Assembly: GCF_024703995.1 (NCBI RefSeq) | Contig: NZ_JAMXQV010000001.1 | Coordinates: 434,001 to 498,000, forward strand | DNA length: 64,000 nt | From: Amycolatopsis iheyensis | Lineage (GTDB): Bacteria > Actinomycetota > Actinomycetes > Mycobacteriales > Pseudonocardiaceae | Reading direction: 5' to 3' | The notes under the pieces: model-generated | Database searches by the model: none | What the model was told of the DNA's origin: nothing | What the model saw: only the letters and a program-made list of their open reading frames with translations | Made by a program: the position numbers and the translations under genes | Shown: one piece after another, positions 17,774-28,600 of the stretch | How the letters are laid out: each line of letters begins with the position of its first letter | How positions within the stretch are numbered: position 1 is the first letter of the stretch

Positions 17774-18372
17774 TCGAGGGCGAGCTTCACGCCGAGGCCG
17801 ATGAAGACGCCGCCGGTGGCGATCTCGATCCGGCGCTGGTTCCGCTTGCGCCGCACCCACCCGCCGACGCGCCCGGCGAGGACCCCGACGGCGCCGTCGA
17901 CGAGGAACTCGAAGACGATCATGATGGCGCCGAGGATCGCGAACTGCAGCCAGACGTGCCCGCGCGCGGGGTCGATGAACTGCGGGAGGAAGGCGATGGT
18001 GAAGGTGACCATCTTGGGGTTGAGCAGGTTGGTGAGCAGGCCACTGAGGTAGGCACGGTCACTGCGCCGTTCGACGAGCGGCTTGCGGTTCCGGATGGCT
18101 TGCACGCCGAGGTAGATGAGATACCCGGCGCCGGCGATGCGGACAACGGTGAAGGCGACCGGCACGGCGGCGAAGAGGGCGGCCAGCCCAGCGGCGGCGA
18201 CGGCGACGTGGATGGCTTCACTGGTGGCGACCCCGGCGGTGGCGAGCAGCCCGGCCTTCGGGCCGCCACGCATGCCGCAGCCGAGGATGAAAAGCATGTC
18301 GGGCCCCGGAGTGACCATCGCGACGATCGTGGTGAGAACGAAGGCGAGGAGAAGGTGCGGGTCGACCGGCAT
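17770..18372 (-). CDS. LysE/RhtB-family amino-acid exporter
   Basis: 200 residues, about six membrane helices. The N-terminal LysE signature is visible in AFVLTTIVAMVTPGPDMLFI, followed by GPKAGLLATAGVATSEAIHV and YLSGLLTNLLNPKMVTFTIA. Exports amino acids or derivatives. The ATG at 18372 gives the canonical family start; the open frame upstream is not homologous. The stop codon overlaps the convergent binding-protein gene by 3 nt. Spaced 41 nt downstream of the luciferase-like gene, so it may be in that operon. Confidence 0.88.
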   Translation of the reverse strand: MPVDPHLLLAFVLTTIVAMVTPGPDMLFILGCGMRGGPKAGLLATAGVATSEAIHVAVAAAGLAALFAAVPVAFTVVRIAGAGYLIYLGVQAIRNRKPLVERRSDRAYLSGLLTNLLNPKMVTFTIAFLPQFIDPARGHVWLQFAILGAIMIVFEFLVDGAVGVLAGRVGGWVRRKRNQRRIEIATGGVFIGLGVKLALD

Positions 18373-18413
18373 GAGCCGATCCTGACACGCGGCCGGGCCC
18401 GCACACACTCCTT

Positions 18414-19394
18414 TTAGCCGCGCAGGGCCGCCGCCACGCGGGCGGCGTCCTCGATGCCCCGCTCCGGCGGCTCCTCCGGCAACGGCAGCAGCACCACCGA
18501 CCCGCTCCCGGCCTCGTGCAGTGCCCGCACCGAAGCCACGCACTCGGCCAGCTCCCCGCAGATCGCCAGCCGCGAGATCCACTCGGGACGCAGCCCCGCC
18601 GCCAGTTCGTCCACAGTGGACGCCGAATCCACCAGTGCCAGCAGCTCCGAAGCGAATGGCAGATCCGCCACCTGCACGCGCGCCCCCGGAGTCAGCGACT
18701 CCGCCACCGTCAACCGTGCCCGCTCGACGTCACCCAGCGCCAGCCAGTTGTACGTCACCACCGCGTGGTGCGGTGGCGCGCCCTCCACCGCGCGACCCGG
18801 CGCGATGCCCGCCAAAGCCGTCCGGACGTACTCCGGCGGTGACGGCTCAGCCAGGATCGTGCCGTCCGCCGACGCGCCCGCCACCGCCAGGGACTTCGGG
18901 CGGCGGACGCCCGCCAGGAGCGGGGGCACCGACGCCGGCGGGAACACCAGCTCCACCTCGTCCAGGTCGACGTGCCGGCCCGCCACCGACACGCGATCAC
19001 CCGCCAGCAGACGGCGGACCGCCACCAGCGTCTCCTCCAGCGCCGCCAGCGGGGACGCCGGGTACGCGCCGATCTGGCGCATCCACGACGGCACGCCGTG
19101 GCCGAAGCCGCCGATCAGGCGGCCCGGGTGCAGCTCCGCCAGTGCCGACAGCTCCATCGCCGCGATCGCCGGGTTGCGGGCCACCGCCGGCAGCACGCCG
19201 ATGCCCACCTTGATCGTCGACGTCACCGCCAGCGCCGTCGCGACCGTCGCGATCCCGGCCGCCCAGAAACAGTCCTCGACCAGCCAGACCTCGTCGAGGC
19301 CCGCGGCCTCGGCCTGCCTCGCCAGCTCGACCAGGCGGGACGGGTGCTGCTCGCGGTTGATGCGGACGCCGACGGACGTATGCGGTGTATACAA
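18414..19394 (-). CDS. LLM-class (luciferase-like) oxidoreductase
   Basis: 326 residues, TIM-barrel of the bacterial luciferase / F420-dependent family: VRINREQHPSRLVELARQAE, GLDEVWLVEDCFWAAGIATV, VGIGVLPAVARNPAIAAMEL, and GRLIGGFGHGVPSWM. Probably uses F420 or FMN; substrate unknown. The start is a TTG at 19394, favoured because a GAGGAG ribosome-binding site lies about 6 nt upstream and the product then begins with the usual strand. The acetyltransferase gene ends 10 nt upstream, so the two form an operon. Confidence 0.85.
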   Translation of the reverse strand: MYTPHTSVGVRINREQHPSRLVELARQAEAAGLDEVWLVEDCFWAAGIATVATALAVTSTIKVGIGVLPAVARNPAIAAMELSALAELHPGRLIGGFGHGVPSWMRQIGAYPASPLAALEETLVAVRRLLAGDRVSVAGRHVDLDEVELVFPPASVPPLLAGVRRPKSLAVAGASADGTILAEPSPPEYVRTALAGIAPGRAVEGAPPHHAVVTYNWLALGDVERARLTVAESLTPGARVQVADLPFASELLALVDSASTVDELAAGLRPEWISRLAICGELAECVASVRALHEAGSGSVVLLPLPEEPPERGIEDAARVAAALRG

Positions 19395-19404
19395 ACGAGG
19401 CTCC

Positions 19405-19923
19405 TCAGATCCGGGAGAACGCCGGCGCGTACTCGAACGCGCCCGCCTGCGTGGGTTTGTAGCCGGTGAGCGTGCGCGCCTGGAAGTGCTCGCCCCAGGC
19501 GGGGTCCGGCGCCGCGATCGAGAGCGTCGACGCCGTGACGAAGCCGAACCGCGAGTAGTACGCCGGGTTGCCGAGCAGGACGACGACGCCGAAGCCCAGC
19601 GCGTCCGCCGCGCCGAGCACCGCGTGCACCAGCGCCGAGCCGACGCCCGTCGCCTGCTGCGCGGGCAGCACGCCGAGCGGACCCAGGCCGGTCGCGGCCG
19701 ATGTGTCTTCGCCGACGCGGGCCCGGCTGCAGCAGACGTGCCCGACCAGCTCGCCGCCGCGGACCGCCACCAGCGACAGCGCGTCGACGAGGTCGCCGTC
19801 GGCGCGCAGCTCGTCCACCAGCGGCGCCTCGACCGGGGTGACGCCGGGTTCGCGCCGGAAGGCTTCGCTGTGGATCGTGTGGATGGCCTTCCGGTCGGCG
19901 GGGGTTTCGCGGCGGATCAGCAT
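19405..19923 (-). CDS. GNAT N-acetyltransferase (YhbS-like)
   Basis: 172 residues. Matches the YhbS/predicted N-acetyltransferase pattern: LIRRETPADRKAIHTIHSEA, VGHVCCSRARV, LGPLGVLPAQQATGVGSALV (CoA loop) and NPAYYSRFGFVTAS. The ATG at 19923 is preferred to the GTG at 19932 because AAGGTG lies 6 nt upstream of it. Upstream partner of the luciferase-like gene. Substrate unknown. Confidence 0.82.
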   Translation of the reverse strand: MLIRRETPADRKAIHTIHSEAFRREPGVTPVEAPLVDELRADGDLVDALSLVAVRGGELVGHVCCSRARVGEDTSAATGLGPLGVLPAQQATGVGSALVHAVLGAADALGFGVVVLLGNPAYYSRFGFVTASTLSIAAPDPAWGEHFQARTLTGYKPTQAGAFEYAPAFSRI

Positions 19924-19993
19924 GGTCGACACCTTGCCGCGAACCGGCGCCGGTCGGCAATCGGTTTCGGGTGCCTTGCCCCCGGAGATGGCC

Positions 19994-19999
19994 TAGTGT
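19994..19999 (+). promoter_or_regulatory. -10 box for leaderless membrane-anchored protein mRNA
   Basis: TAGTGT ends 7 nt before the GTG at 20007, with no Shine-Dalgarno sequence between them. Confidence 0.6.
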
Positions 20000-20006
20000 C
20001 CGATTC

Positions 20007-20621
20007 GTGCAGCAAGGACCGCAGTATCCGTTTCCCGACTACCCCGGCTACCCGCCGCCGAGGTCCGGGAAGACGGTGCTGCTCGTGGTGCTCGTGGCCG
20101 TCGGGATCCTCGTGCTGGCCGGGCTGGGGATCGGCGCGGTCTTCCTGCTGACGGCCAAGGACGACGAACTCGTGTCGGGTGAGCCGGACCGGTACACGGC
20201 GCTGCCGGGCTGCGCCGAAGTCGGCGGCCACGTGCCCGACCCGCCGCCGCTCGTGCGCGACGGCCCACCGACCCCCGGCACCGCCTCGGACGACGAGCTC
20301 GAACTCGTCCGCGTGAGCTGTGCCTGGGCGCCGGCCGCGGAAGTGACGATGGACCTGGCGAAGTCGGACGAGCCGGGCGCGGGCACCCGGTACGCCGCCG
20401 CGGCTTACGACCGGGCTGTCGCGGTGGGCGGCAAGCCGATCACCACCGGGCTGGGGCGGGCGACGAAAGCGGCCGACGTCGAGCTCGCCGCTCCGCGCTG
20501 CGGTGTGCACTTCTACCAGGGCAACGTCGACGTGACCGTGCTCGTCACCCTGGACGTGCCCGACCAGTGCCGCCGGACCGCGCGCAGCCTCGCGGAGGCG
20601 GCTTCGGCGTCCCTGCGGTGA
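20007..20621 (+). CDS. Single-pass membrane-anchored protein, unknown
   Basis: 204 residues: Pro/Tyr-rich N-terminus (QQGPQYPFPDYPGYPPPRSG), one transmembrane helix (about 22-45), then an extracytoplasmic domain of about 150 residues with four cysteines (GCAEV, VSCAW, PRCGVH, DQCRR). Such proteins are common in Pseudonocardiaceae and resemble DUF3558-like exported domains, but I cannot assign a family. The GTG at 20007 is supported by the TAGTGT box 7 nt upstream. A strong terminator follows. Confidence 0.75.
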   Translation: MQQGPQYPFPDYPGYPPPRSGKTVLLVVLVAVGILVLAGLGIGAVFLLTAKDDELVSGEPDRYTALPGCAEVGGHVPDPPPLVRDGPPTPGTASDDELELVRVSCAWAPAAEVTMDLAKSDEPGAGTRYAAAAYDRAVAVGGKPITTGLGRATKAADVELAAPRCGVHFYQGNVDVTVLVTLDVPDQCRRTARSLAEAASASLR

Positions 20622-20627
20622 GAACGA

Positions 20628-20662
20628 CGAAGGCCCCCACGCCGGCAGCGCGGGGGCCTTCG
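20628..20662. terminator. Bidirectional terminator before kgd
   Basis: Perfect 11-bp stem CGAAGGCCCCC / GGGGGCCTTCG, 7 nt after the stop of the upstream gene and 12 nt from the kgd stop. It terminates both convergent genes. Confidence 0.85.
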
Positions 20663-20673
20663 TGGTCAAGCGA

Positions 20674-23600
20674 TCAGTCGAACGCCTTCGAGATCAGCGC
20701 CTTCTGCTCCACCTCGTGCACCTTCGACGAGCCGGCCGACGGCGCCGCCATCGGACGGCGCGACACGACCTGCAGGCCCGAGAGCAGCTCCGGGAACTTC
20801 CGGGGCAGGTTCAGGCCGAAGAACGGCCACGCGCCCTGGTTTTCCGGCTCCTCCTGGACCCACGCGACCTCGGCCGCGTTCGTGTAGCGCTCGAGCGCCG
20901 CCGCCAGCTTCTTCTTCGGCAGCGGGTAGTACTGCTCGATCCGCACGATCGCGACGTCGTGCGCCTCGCGCTTGGTCCGCTCCGCCACCAGCTCCCAGTA
21001 CAGCTTCCCGGAGGTCAGCAGCACCTTGCGGATCTTCGACGGGTCCGGCGTGACGTCGTCGATGACCGACATGAACCGGCTCTGGCCGGTGAAGTCGTCC
21101 GTCGGGGACGTCGCGGCCTTGTTGCGCAGCATCGACTTCGGCGTGAAGACGACCAGCGGGCGCTGGATGCCGTCGAGGGCGTGCCGGCGCAGCAGGTGGA
21201 AGTAGTTCGCCGGGGTCGACGGCACCGCCACCGTCATCGAGCCCTCCGCGCACAGCGAGAGGAACCGCTCGATGCGGCCGGACGTGTGGTCCGGGCCCTG
21301 GCCCTCGTGGCCGTGCGGCAGCAGCAGCACGACGTCCGAGCGCTGGCCCCACTTGGCCTCGCCCGAGGAGATGTACTCGTCGATGACGGTCTGCGCGCCG
21401 TTGACGAAGTCACCGAACTGCGCTTCCCACATGACCAGCGACTCGGGGTTGGCCACCGAGTAGCCGTACTCGAAGCCGACGGCCGCGTACTCCGACAGCG
21501 CCGAGTCGTAGATCATCACGCGGCCCTGGCCCTCGGCCAGGTTCTGCAGCGGCGAGTACTCCTGGCCGGTCTTGCGGTCGATGAACACCGAGTGCCGCTG
21601 GGTGAACGTGCCGCGCCGGGAGTCCTGGCCGGACAGCCGCACCAGGCGGCCCTCGATCGCCAGCGACCCGAACGCGAGCAGCTCGCCGAACGCCCAGTCG
21701 ATGTCGCCCTCGCGGGACATCTTGTGACGGCGCTCCATGACCGGCTTGACGCGCGGGTGCGGCGTGAAGCCCTCCGGCACGTTCACGAACGCGTCGCCGA
21801 TGTGCTCCAGCGTCTCGCTCGTGATCGCCGTCGCGACCTTGGCCGGGACCTGCTGCTCCTCCTCGACCGAGGGGCTCGCCTTCGCCGGGTGCTTCTCCAG
21901 CTCCCGGACCTCGTTGAAGACGTGCTCCAGCTGGCTCGAGAAGTCGCGCAACGCGGCTTCGGCCTCTTCGACGGAGATGTCCCCGCGGCCGATCAGCGAC
22001 TCGGTGTAGGTCTTCCTCGTCGAGCGCTTCGTGTCGATGATGTCGTACATCGCCGGCTGCGTCATCGAGGGGTCGTCACCCTCGTTGTGGCCGCGGCGGC
22101 GGTAGCAGATCAGGTCGATGACGACGTCCTTGTGGAACGCCTGCCGGTACTCGACGGCCAGCTTGGCCACCCAGTGCGCGGCTTCGGGGTCGTCGCCGTT
22201 CACGTGGAAGATCGGCGAGCCGATCATCTTCGCGACGTCGGTGGCGTACTGCGAGGAGCGCGAGTGCTCCGGCGCGGTGGTGAAGCCGACCTGGTTGTTG
22301 ACGATCACGTGCACGGTGCCGCCGGTGCGGTACCCGCGCAGCAGCGACAGGTTCAGCGTCTCGGCGACGACGCCCTGGCCCGCGAAGGCCGCGTCGCCGT
22401 GCATCAGGACCGGCAGCACGGTGTAGCCCTCGCCGCCCTTGTCCAGGAGGTCCTGCTTCGCGCGGACGATGCCCTCGAGCACCGGGTCCACGGTCTCCAG
22501 GTGCGACGGGTTCGCGGTCAGCGACACCTTCGTCTCGCCGTCGCCGAACATGCGGAAGTACTTGCCCTCGGCGCCGAGGTGGTACTTCACGTCACCGGAG
22601 CCGTGTGCCTGGCCCGGGTCGAGGTTGCCCTCGAACTCCTGGAAGATCTGGCTGATCGGCTTGCCGACGATGTTGGCCAGGACGTTCAGCCGGCCGCGGT
22701 GCGGCATGCCGATGACGACCTCGTCGAGCTCGTGCTCGGCGGCCTTGTCCAGCAGGGTGTCGAGCAGCGGGATCGCGGTCTCGCCGCCCTCGAGCGAGAA
22801 GCGCTTCTGGCCGACGTACTTGGTCTGCAGGAACGTCTCGAACGCCTCGGCGGCGTTCAGCTTCGAGAGCACGTACTTCTGGACCGCGGGGTCCGGCTTC
22901 TCGTGCGGGATCTCGACGCGCTCCTGGATCCAGCGGCGCTCCTCGGGGTCGAGGATGTGCGTGTACTCGATGCCGACCGTGCGGCAGTACGAGTTGCGCA
23001 GCACGCCGAGGATGTCGCGCAGCTTCATCCGCTCCTGGCCGGCGAAGCCGCCGACCGGGAACTCGCGGTCGAGGTCCCAGAGCGTCAGGCCGTGGGACAG
23101 GACGTCCAGGTCGGCGTGGCTGCGCTGGCGGTAGTTCAGCGGGTCGGTGTCGGCCATCAGGTGACCGCGCATCCGGAACGCGTCGATGAGCTCGATCACG
23201 CGGGCGGTCTTGTCGACCGGGCCCTCGGGGATGTCGGCGACCCAGCGGATCGGCTCGTACGGCAGGCGCAGGCTGGTGAAGACGTCGTCGTAGAAGCCGT
23301 CTTCGCCGAGCAACAGCTGGTGGATGCGCTTGAGGAACTCGCCGGACTCCGCGCCCTGGATGATGCGGTGGTCATACGTCGAGGTCAGCGTCATGATCTT
23401 GCTGATGCCGAGGTCGACCAGCGTCTTCTCGCTGGTGCCCTCGAACGCCGCCGGGTACTGCATGGCGCCGACGCCGATGATGGCGCCCTGGCCGGCCTGC
23501 AGGCGCGGCACCGAGTGGTTGGTGCCGATGCCGCCCGGGTTGGTCAGCGAGATCGTGGTGCCGGAGAAGTCGTCCGCGGTGAGCTTGTTGTTGCGGGCCT

Positions 23601-24372
23601 TCTTGACGATGTCCTCGTACGCCTGCCAGAACTGCAGGAACGTCATGTCCTCGCAGCCCTTGATCGAGGCCACGACGAGCGTGCGGGAGTTGTCCTTGCC
23701 CTTCATGTCGATCGCGAGCCCGAAGTTCACGTGCTCCGGCGTGATCGCGAACGGCTTGCCGTCGATCAGCTGGTAGTGCCGGTTCATGTTCGGGTAGTTC
23801 TTCAGCGCCCGCACCATGGCGTAGCCGATGAGGTGCGTGAAGGAGATCTTGCCGCCGCGGGTGCGCTTGAGGTGGTTGTTGATGACGATGCGGTTGTCGG
23901 CCATCAGCTTCGCCGGGACCGCGCGCACGCTGGTGGCGGTCGGGACGCTCAGCGAGGCGTCCATGTTCTTCGCGATGGCCGCCGCGGCGCCGCGCAGCTG
24001 CTTCGACTCCGGCTCGTCCTTCTTCGCTTCGGCCTTCGGCTCGGCCTTGGCGGCCGGCTTCGCGGGAGCCGCCTTGGCCGGCGCCGGCTTCGCGGGGGCG
24101 GGCTTGGTCGCCGCCTGCTTGGCCGCCGACTCGGCGTTCTGCACCGCCTTCGGCGACGGCTGCGAGGCCTGGCCGTTGGTGGCGGGCTTGGCGTCGGCCT
24201 GCTGCCGGGCGGTGTCCGCCTTGGCCTGGGCGCTCTGCGTCGGCTTGAAGTCCGCGAAGAAGTCGTGCCATGCGGCATCGACTGAAGAAGGGTCGGCGAG
24301 GAACTGGTCGTACATCTCTTCGACCAGCCACTCGTTGGGGCCGAACTGTGACGCAGGGCTGCTGCTGGACAC
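20674..24372 (-). CDS. kgd: Multifunctional 2-oxoglutarate metabolism enzyme Kgd
   Basis: 1232 residues, the actinobacterial fusion of an E2-like acyltransferase and a 2-oxoglutarate E1. It carries 2-oxoglutarate decarboxylation, supplies the E1 of the 2-oxoglutarate dehydrogenase complex and is inhibited by unphosphorylated GarA. Order: E1-type N-terminal helix ([20 protein letters not shown]), an Ala/Lys/Pro linker (about 45-120), an E2 catalytic domain (about 125-340) with [17 protein letters not shown], then E1 (about 370-1232). The thiamine site is seen in [20 protein letters not shown] and [14 protein letters not shown] start. Single-gene unit ending at a strong terminator. Confidence 0.96.
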   Translation of the reverse strand: MSSSSPASQFGPNEWLVEEMYDQFLADPSSVDAAWHDFFADFKPTQSAQAKADTARQQADAKPATNGQASQPSPKAVQNAESAAKQAATKPAPAKPAPAKAAPAKPAAKAEPKAEAKKDEPESKQLRGAAAAIAKNMDASLSVPTATSVRAVPAKLMADNRIVINNHLKRTRGGKISFTHLIGYAMVRALKNYPNMNRHYQLIDGKPFAITPEHVNFGLAIDMKGKDNSRTLVVASIKGCEDMTFLQFWQAYEDIVKKARNNKLTADDFSGTTISLTNPGGIGTNHSVPRLQAGQGAIIGVGAMQYPAAFEGTSEKTLVDLGISKIMTLTSTYDHRIIQGAESGEFLKRIHQLLLGEDGFYDDVFTSLRLPYEPIRWVADIPEGPVDKTARVIELIDAFRMRGHLMADTDPLNYRQRSHADLDVLSHGLTLWDLDREFPVGGFAGQERMKLRDILGVLRNSYCRTVGIEYTHILDPEERRWIQERVEIPHEKPDPAVQKYVLSKLNAAEAFETFLQTKYVGQKRFSLEGGETAIPLLDTLLDKAAEHELDEVVIGMPHRGRLNVLANIVGKPISQIFQEFEGNLDPGQAHGSGDVKYHLGAEGKYFRMFGDGETKVSLTANPSHLETVDPVLEGIVRAKQDLLDKGGEGYTVLPVLMHGDAAFAGQGVVAETLNLSLLRGYRTGGTVHVIVNNQVGFTTAPEHSRSSQYATDVAKMIGSPIFHVNGDDPEAAHWVAKLAVEYRQAFHKDVVIDLICYRRRGHNEGDDPSMTQPAMYDIIDTKRSTRKTYTESLIGRGDISVEEAEAALRDFSSQLEHVFNEVRELEKHPAKASPSVEEEQQVPAKVATAITSETLEHIGDAFVNVPEGFTPHPRVKPVMERRHKMSREGDIDWAFGELLAFGSLAIEGRLVRLSGQDSRRGTFTQRHSVFIDRKTGQEYSPLQNLAEGQGRVMIYDSALSEYAAVGFEYGYSVANPESLVMWEAQFGDFVNGAQTVIDEYISSGEAKWGQRSDVVLLLPHGHEGQGPDHTSGRIERFLSLCAEGSMTVAVPSTPANYFHLLRRHALDGIQRPLVVFTPKSMLRNKAATSPTDDFTGQSRFMSVIDDVTPDPSKIRKVLLTSGKLYWELVAERTKREAHDVAIVRIEQYYPLPKKKLAAALERYTNAAEVAWVQEEPENQGAWPFFGLNLPRKFPELLSGLQVVSRRPMAAPSAGSSKVHEVEQKALISKAFD

Positions 24373-24521
24373 GGCTGGGGCTCGCCTCTATCCGTCTCGA
24401 TCTCGATCATGAATCCGCTGATGCGCCTACCAGGCTAACCCCCTCGGTGACCGCGATGTGATGGAACCGGCCTGTGTGAGGCGTGGCGCACTAGGGGATC
24501 GGTCACTGACTCGATCAAGAT

Positions 24522-24543
24522 GTGCTAAGGGAACCTTAAGCAC
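24522..24543. promoter_or_regulatory. Dyad between kgd and the small divergent gene
   Basis: GTGCTAAGG-GAA-CCTTAAGCAC: nine complementary pairs with one extra A in the right arm. It lies 150 nt upstream of kgd and 88 nt before the rightward gene. Could be an operator for either; the sequence resembles but does not match the iron-box consensus. Confidence 0.4.
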
Positions 24544-24630
24544 TGGACCCGGTACAGGGTTCGCGGGCTCTTTTTCGGGGGTTCCCGGGGTTGCCGTCGG
24601 GCGTTCACCGCGGCGGGTTCTCCTGGGTGG

Positions 24631-24903
24631 ATGTGGCTGGTCGAATGTCCTTCGTTCTGGGACCAGGGCCTGGTGCGGCCGCTGGTGACGGAGTCCGGCA
24701 CGGTCGTCCTGAGGTGCGACTCGTGCGCGGCCGTGTGGCCCACCCTGGCCGACTTCGAGGAGATGGAGTGGGTCGAGCCCGACGAGCCGGATTGGCTCGT
24801 CGGCGCCGGCGTCCACGTGCGGCCGGGGACGTTCCGGTGGGCCTCGCGGTCCGACGTCGAGGCGGCGGGGCTGGGCTCGCTGAAGTGGCGGGCGCTGCCC
24901 TAG
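24631..24903 (+). CDS. Small hypothetical protein with a CxxC motif
   Basis: 90 residues, Trp-rich and acidic: LVECPSFWDQGLVRPLVTES, then LRCDSCAAVWPTLADFEEME. The single Cys-x2-Cys plus the earlier Cys could form part of a zinc knuckle. No family recognised. Codon bias and a third-position GC pattern typical of the neighbourhood support coding. The ribosome-binding site is weak (GGTGG). Its stop overlaps the opposite-strand DUF4291 gene by 4 nt. Acts alone as far as the sequence shows. Confidence 0.65.
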   Translation: MWLVECPSFWDQGLVRPLVTESGTVVLRCDSCAAVWPTLADFEEMEWVEPDEPDWLVGAGVHVRPGTFRWASRSDVEAAGLGSLKWRALP

Positions 24904-25403
24904 CCGAGCGGGTACGGCGGCTCATGGGGGACGAGCTTGACCGCCTTGTGCAGCTGGTCGGTGGCCAGGAGACCGGCGATGTCCCGGATGACCGGGGTGA
25001 CGTCGGTGATGGCGGTGATCCACCCGCCGGCGTAGCGGTCGAGGGCTTCGCCGGTGAGGCCGAGGCGGACGGCCTGGAAGTTCAGCGCCGTGTGGTCGAG
25101 GTCTCGCTCGGCGTCCCACTGGATGAGGACCGGGCCCTCGTGCGAGAAGGCCCACTCGAAGCCGTCGCGGGTGAGGTCGACGGCCAGGACGCGCTCGTGG
25201 CCGGGCTTGCTCCCGTTGCCGCTGTGGTAGGCGGCCAGGCGGAAGGACGGGTCGAGCCAGACGGTGCCGTCGAGGTCGGCGAAGGTCTGTTTGTCGAGCG
25301 CGGCGTCGGCGACCGCGGGAGAGCAGGCCTGGTAGACCCGGACGGTCGTCTCGGTCTGCGCGGCACGCACCTGCCGGTCGGGCACCCGCTTCTCTTCGAA
25401 CAT
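24900..25403 (-). CDS. DUF4291 family protein
   Basis: 167 residues. Matches the DUF4291 family: RVPDRQVRAAQTETTVRVYQ at the start, KPGHERVLAVDLTRDGFEWA in the middle and YAGGWITAITDVTPVIRDIA near the end. The usual central KMTWIKPSF-type segment is diverged here (TVWLDPSFRLAAYHSGNGS), and the protein is somewhat shorter than typical members (about 190). Function of the family unknown. ATG at 25403; an ATG three codons upstream is also possible. Confidence 0.75.
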   Translation of the reverse strand: MFEEKRVPDRQVRAAQTETTVRVYQACSPAVADAALDKQTFADLDGTVWLDPSFRLAAYHSGNGSKPGHERVLAVDLTRDGFEWAFSHEGPVLIQWDAERDLDHTALNFQAVRLGLTGEALDRYAGGWITAITDVTPVIRDIAGLLATDQLHKAVKLVPHEPPYPLG

Positions 25404-25466
25404 GCCCGCCATGCTCCCAGCGCCCCAGCCGCCCGGCCACGAACTTTCGTGCGCAAGAGGGCATCA

Positions 25467-25616
25467 CCCGTGATCAGAGAGGCATCACACGTGATTGGAG
25501 GGTCAACTCGCGTGATTGGAGGGTCGACACGGCGGAGCCGGGCCGGGCCGGCGTGTCGACCTCTCAAACACGCGTGTCGACCTCCTGATCACGCGTGTCG
25601 ACCCTTCAAGCACGGT
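25467..25616. repeat. 21-bp-period CGCGTGATC ladder, imperfect palindrome (copy B)
   Basis: Units CCCGTGATC, CACGTGATT and CGCGTGATT start at 25467, 25488 and 25509. Inverted units AAACACGCG, GATCACGCG and AAGCACGGT start at 25566, 25587 and 25608. The period is exactly 21 bp on both sides and the block is centred near 25541.5. More diverged than copy A at 5647-5776, but identical in architecture. It sits directly downstream of the ABC exporter stop. Confidence 0.88.
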
Positions 25617-28600
25617 CAGCCCAGGGCCCAGAGGCGGGCGTAGTGGCCGTTGGCGGCCACTAGCTCTTCGTGGGTTCCGGTTTCCACGATGCCGCCGTGG
25701 TCCAGGACCACTATTCGGTCCGCGCGGGCCGCGGTCGCGAGGCGGTGGGCCACCACGAATGTCGTGCGGCGGCGGGAGACCGTCTCCGTCGCGCGCAGGA
25801 CGGCCGCTTCGGTGGAGGGATCGAGGGCGGCGGTTGCCTCGTCGAGCAGCAGGATGTCCGGGTCCACCAGCTCCGCGCGGGCCAGCGCCACCAGCTGGCG
25901 CTGACCGGCCGACAGCGACCGGCCGCGTTCGCCCACCGGCTGCAGGAAGCCTGCCGGCAGGGCCGCGACGCCGTCGAACGCGCCCACCGCCCGGACCGCC
26001 GCCTCCACCTCCGCGTCGGACGCCGCCGGGCGGCCGTAGCGGACGTTGTCGGCCACCGTGCCCGAGAACAGGTGCGCCTCCTGCGGCACCACGCCCATCC
26101 GGCGCCGCAGCCCGGCCAGCTCGTACTCGCGGACGTCCGTGCCGTCGATCCGGACCTCGCCGCCCGTGACGTCGTAGTAGCGCGCCACCAGCTTCACCGC
26201 CGTCGACTTGCCCGCGCCCGTCGCGCCGACCAGCGCGACCGTCTCGCCCGCCTCGACGTCCAGCGAGAACTCCGCCAGCGCCTTCGCCTCCGCGCCGGTG
26301 TAGGAGAACTCGACCTCCTTGAAGGAGACTTCGCCGCGCAGCCGCGCCGGCACCGCCACGGCGTTTTCCGCCGCCGGCACCGACGTCGGGGTGCGCAGCA
26401 GGTCGCCGATCCGGTTCAGGCCGACGCGCGCCTGCTGGTAGCCGTCGAACACCGCCGACAGCTGCTGGATCGGCGAGAAGAACTGCTGCAGGTACAGCAG
26501 GAACGCGAGCAGCACACCGGCCGAAAGCGTGCCCGCCGAGACGCGGTTCGCGCCCGCCACCAGCACCGTCGTGGTCGCCAGGTCGGACATCAGCGCGACC
26601 AGCGGGAAGTACGTCGCGACGTACCGCTGCGCCCGCAGCCGCGAGCGGCGGTAGTCGTCACTGCGTGAGGCGAACGCCGCCGCCGAGCGGTCTTCACGCG
26701 TGTACGCCTGGGCGACGCGCAGACCGCTCATGTTCTCCTGCATGTCCGCGTTGACCAGGCTGACCCGCTCGCGGGCCTCGTTGTACGCCTTCGACGCCGC
26801 CCGCCGGAAGATCACCGTCGCGACCGCCAGCACCGGCACCATCGCCAGCGCGTACAGCGCCAGCCCCGCGTCGGTGACCAGCAGCGCCACCGTGATGCCC
26901 GCCAGCGTCAGCGCGCTGACCACCGCGGTGGCCAGGCCGGTCTGCAGGAACGTCGACAGCGCGTCGACGTCCGTGGTCATCCGGGTCATGATCTTTCCGG
27001 ACAGCTCCCGCTCGTAGTAGTCGAGCCCGAGCCGCTGCAGGTGCGCGTAGCTGCGGACGCGCAGCGCGTACAGGACTGTTTCACCGACCCGCGAGGTCAG
27101 CCGCGTCTGCGCGAACACCACCGCCCAGTCGGCCGCGATCACCGCCGCGCCGATCCCGGCGGCCAGCCAGATCATCCACTCCACGCCCGCGCGGACGCCG
27201 TGGTCGACGCCGAACTGGTAGAGCCCCGGCAGCGCGATCGACGCCAGCGCGTCGGCCGCCACCAGCCCGATGACCACCGCCAGCGGCCAGCGGACCGGCC
27301 GCAGCAGCCGGGCCAGCCGGAACTCCGGGTCGGGCGCGGTGACGTCCACATCGGACAGCCGCGGCTCGTCGTCGGCGGCTGGCAGCTTCCGGACGCCCTC
27401 GATCAGCTCCGGCGTCGGCGGCACGTCGAGGCCGCCGCCCCCGCCGACGAACCCGCTGCTGTTGACGTTGCCGCTGCGCAGGCGGGCGGCGTCGGCCAGG
27501 TCGTCGACCTCGTCGCGGCTCTCGTCACGCGGCCACAGCGCCGGTGTGACGCCGGCCGGGCCGCAGTCGAGGCCCTCGCAGCGGTGCTTTTCTTCGACGT
27601 CGTCGCCCGGGCCGGCGACCAGCTCGCGGAACAGCGGGCAGCGCGCCATCAGCTCGGCCTCGGTGCCCACGTCGACGACGCGGCCCTCGTCGAGCACCGC
27701 GATCCGGTCGGCCAGCGCCAAGGTCGAGCGCCGGTGCGCGATCAGCAGGGTCGTGCGGCTCGCGGTGACCGAGCGCAGGGTGTCGTGGATCGCCGCCTCG
27801 GTGACCGTGTCGATGGCCGAGGTCGCGTCGTCCAGGATCAGGATCCGCGGGTCGGTGATCAGGGCCCTGGCCAGCCCGAGCCGTTGCCGCTGACCACCCG
27901 AGAGCGTGAGCCCGCGCTCGCCGACCAGCGTGTCGTACCCCTCGGGCAGGTCACGGATGAACTCGTCCGCTTCCGCCGCGCGCGCCGCCGCGAAGATCTC
28001 CTCGTCGCTCGCGTCGGGACGGCCGTACGCGATGTTGTCCCGGATCGAGGAGGAGAACAGGAACGCCTCTTCGAACACCACGCCGATCGCCTGGCGCAGC
28101 TGCCGCAGCGGCACGTCCCGGACGTCGAGGCCGCCGACGCGCACCGAGCCCGCGTGCACGTCGTAGAACCGGGGCAGCAGCAACGAGATCGTCGACTTCC
28201 CCGAGCCCGCGGTGCCGACCAGCGCCAGCGTCTCGCCCGGGTTCGCGGTGACCGAAAGGCCGGACAGCACCGGTTCGCTGCGGGTGTAGCCGAACCGGAC
28301 GTCTTCGAGCTCGACGCCCAGCGGCCCGCTCGGCAGCAGCCGCGCGTCGGGGGAGTCGACGACCTCCGGCTGGGCGTCGATCAGCTCGTACACGCGCTCG
28401 GCGCCGGCGCGGGTCAGCTGGGCCTGCACGACCAGGCCGGACAGCATCCGGGCCGGGCCGATCAGCGTCGCGAGGTAGGTCGCGAAGGCGAGGAAGGTGC
28501 CGAGCGTGATGGAGCCGTTCAGCGCGAGGACACCGCCGATGCCGAGCACCGCGACCTGCCCGGCGGCGGGCAGCGCCGCCGTGGTCGCCGTCGGCACCGC

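Noticed and set aside
20662..24285. A 1207-codon plus-strand frame opposite kgd
   Set aside because: Exact antisense of kgd with Arg/Val/Leu-rich composition and no domain; a codon-bias shadow.
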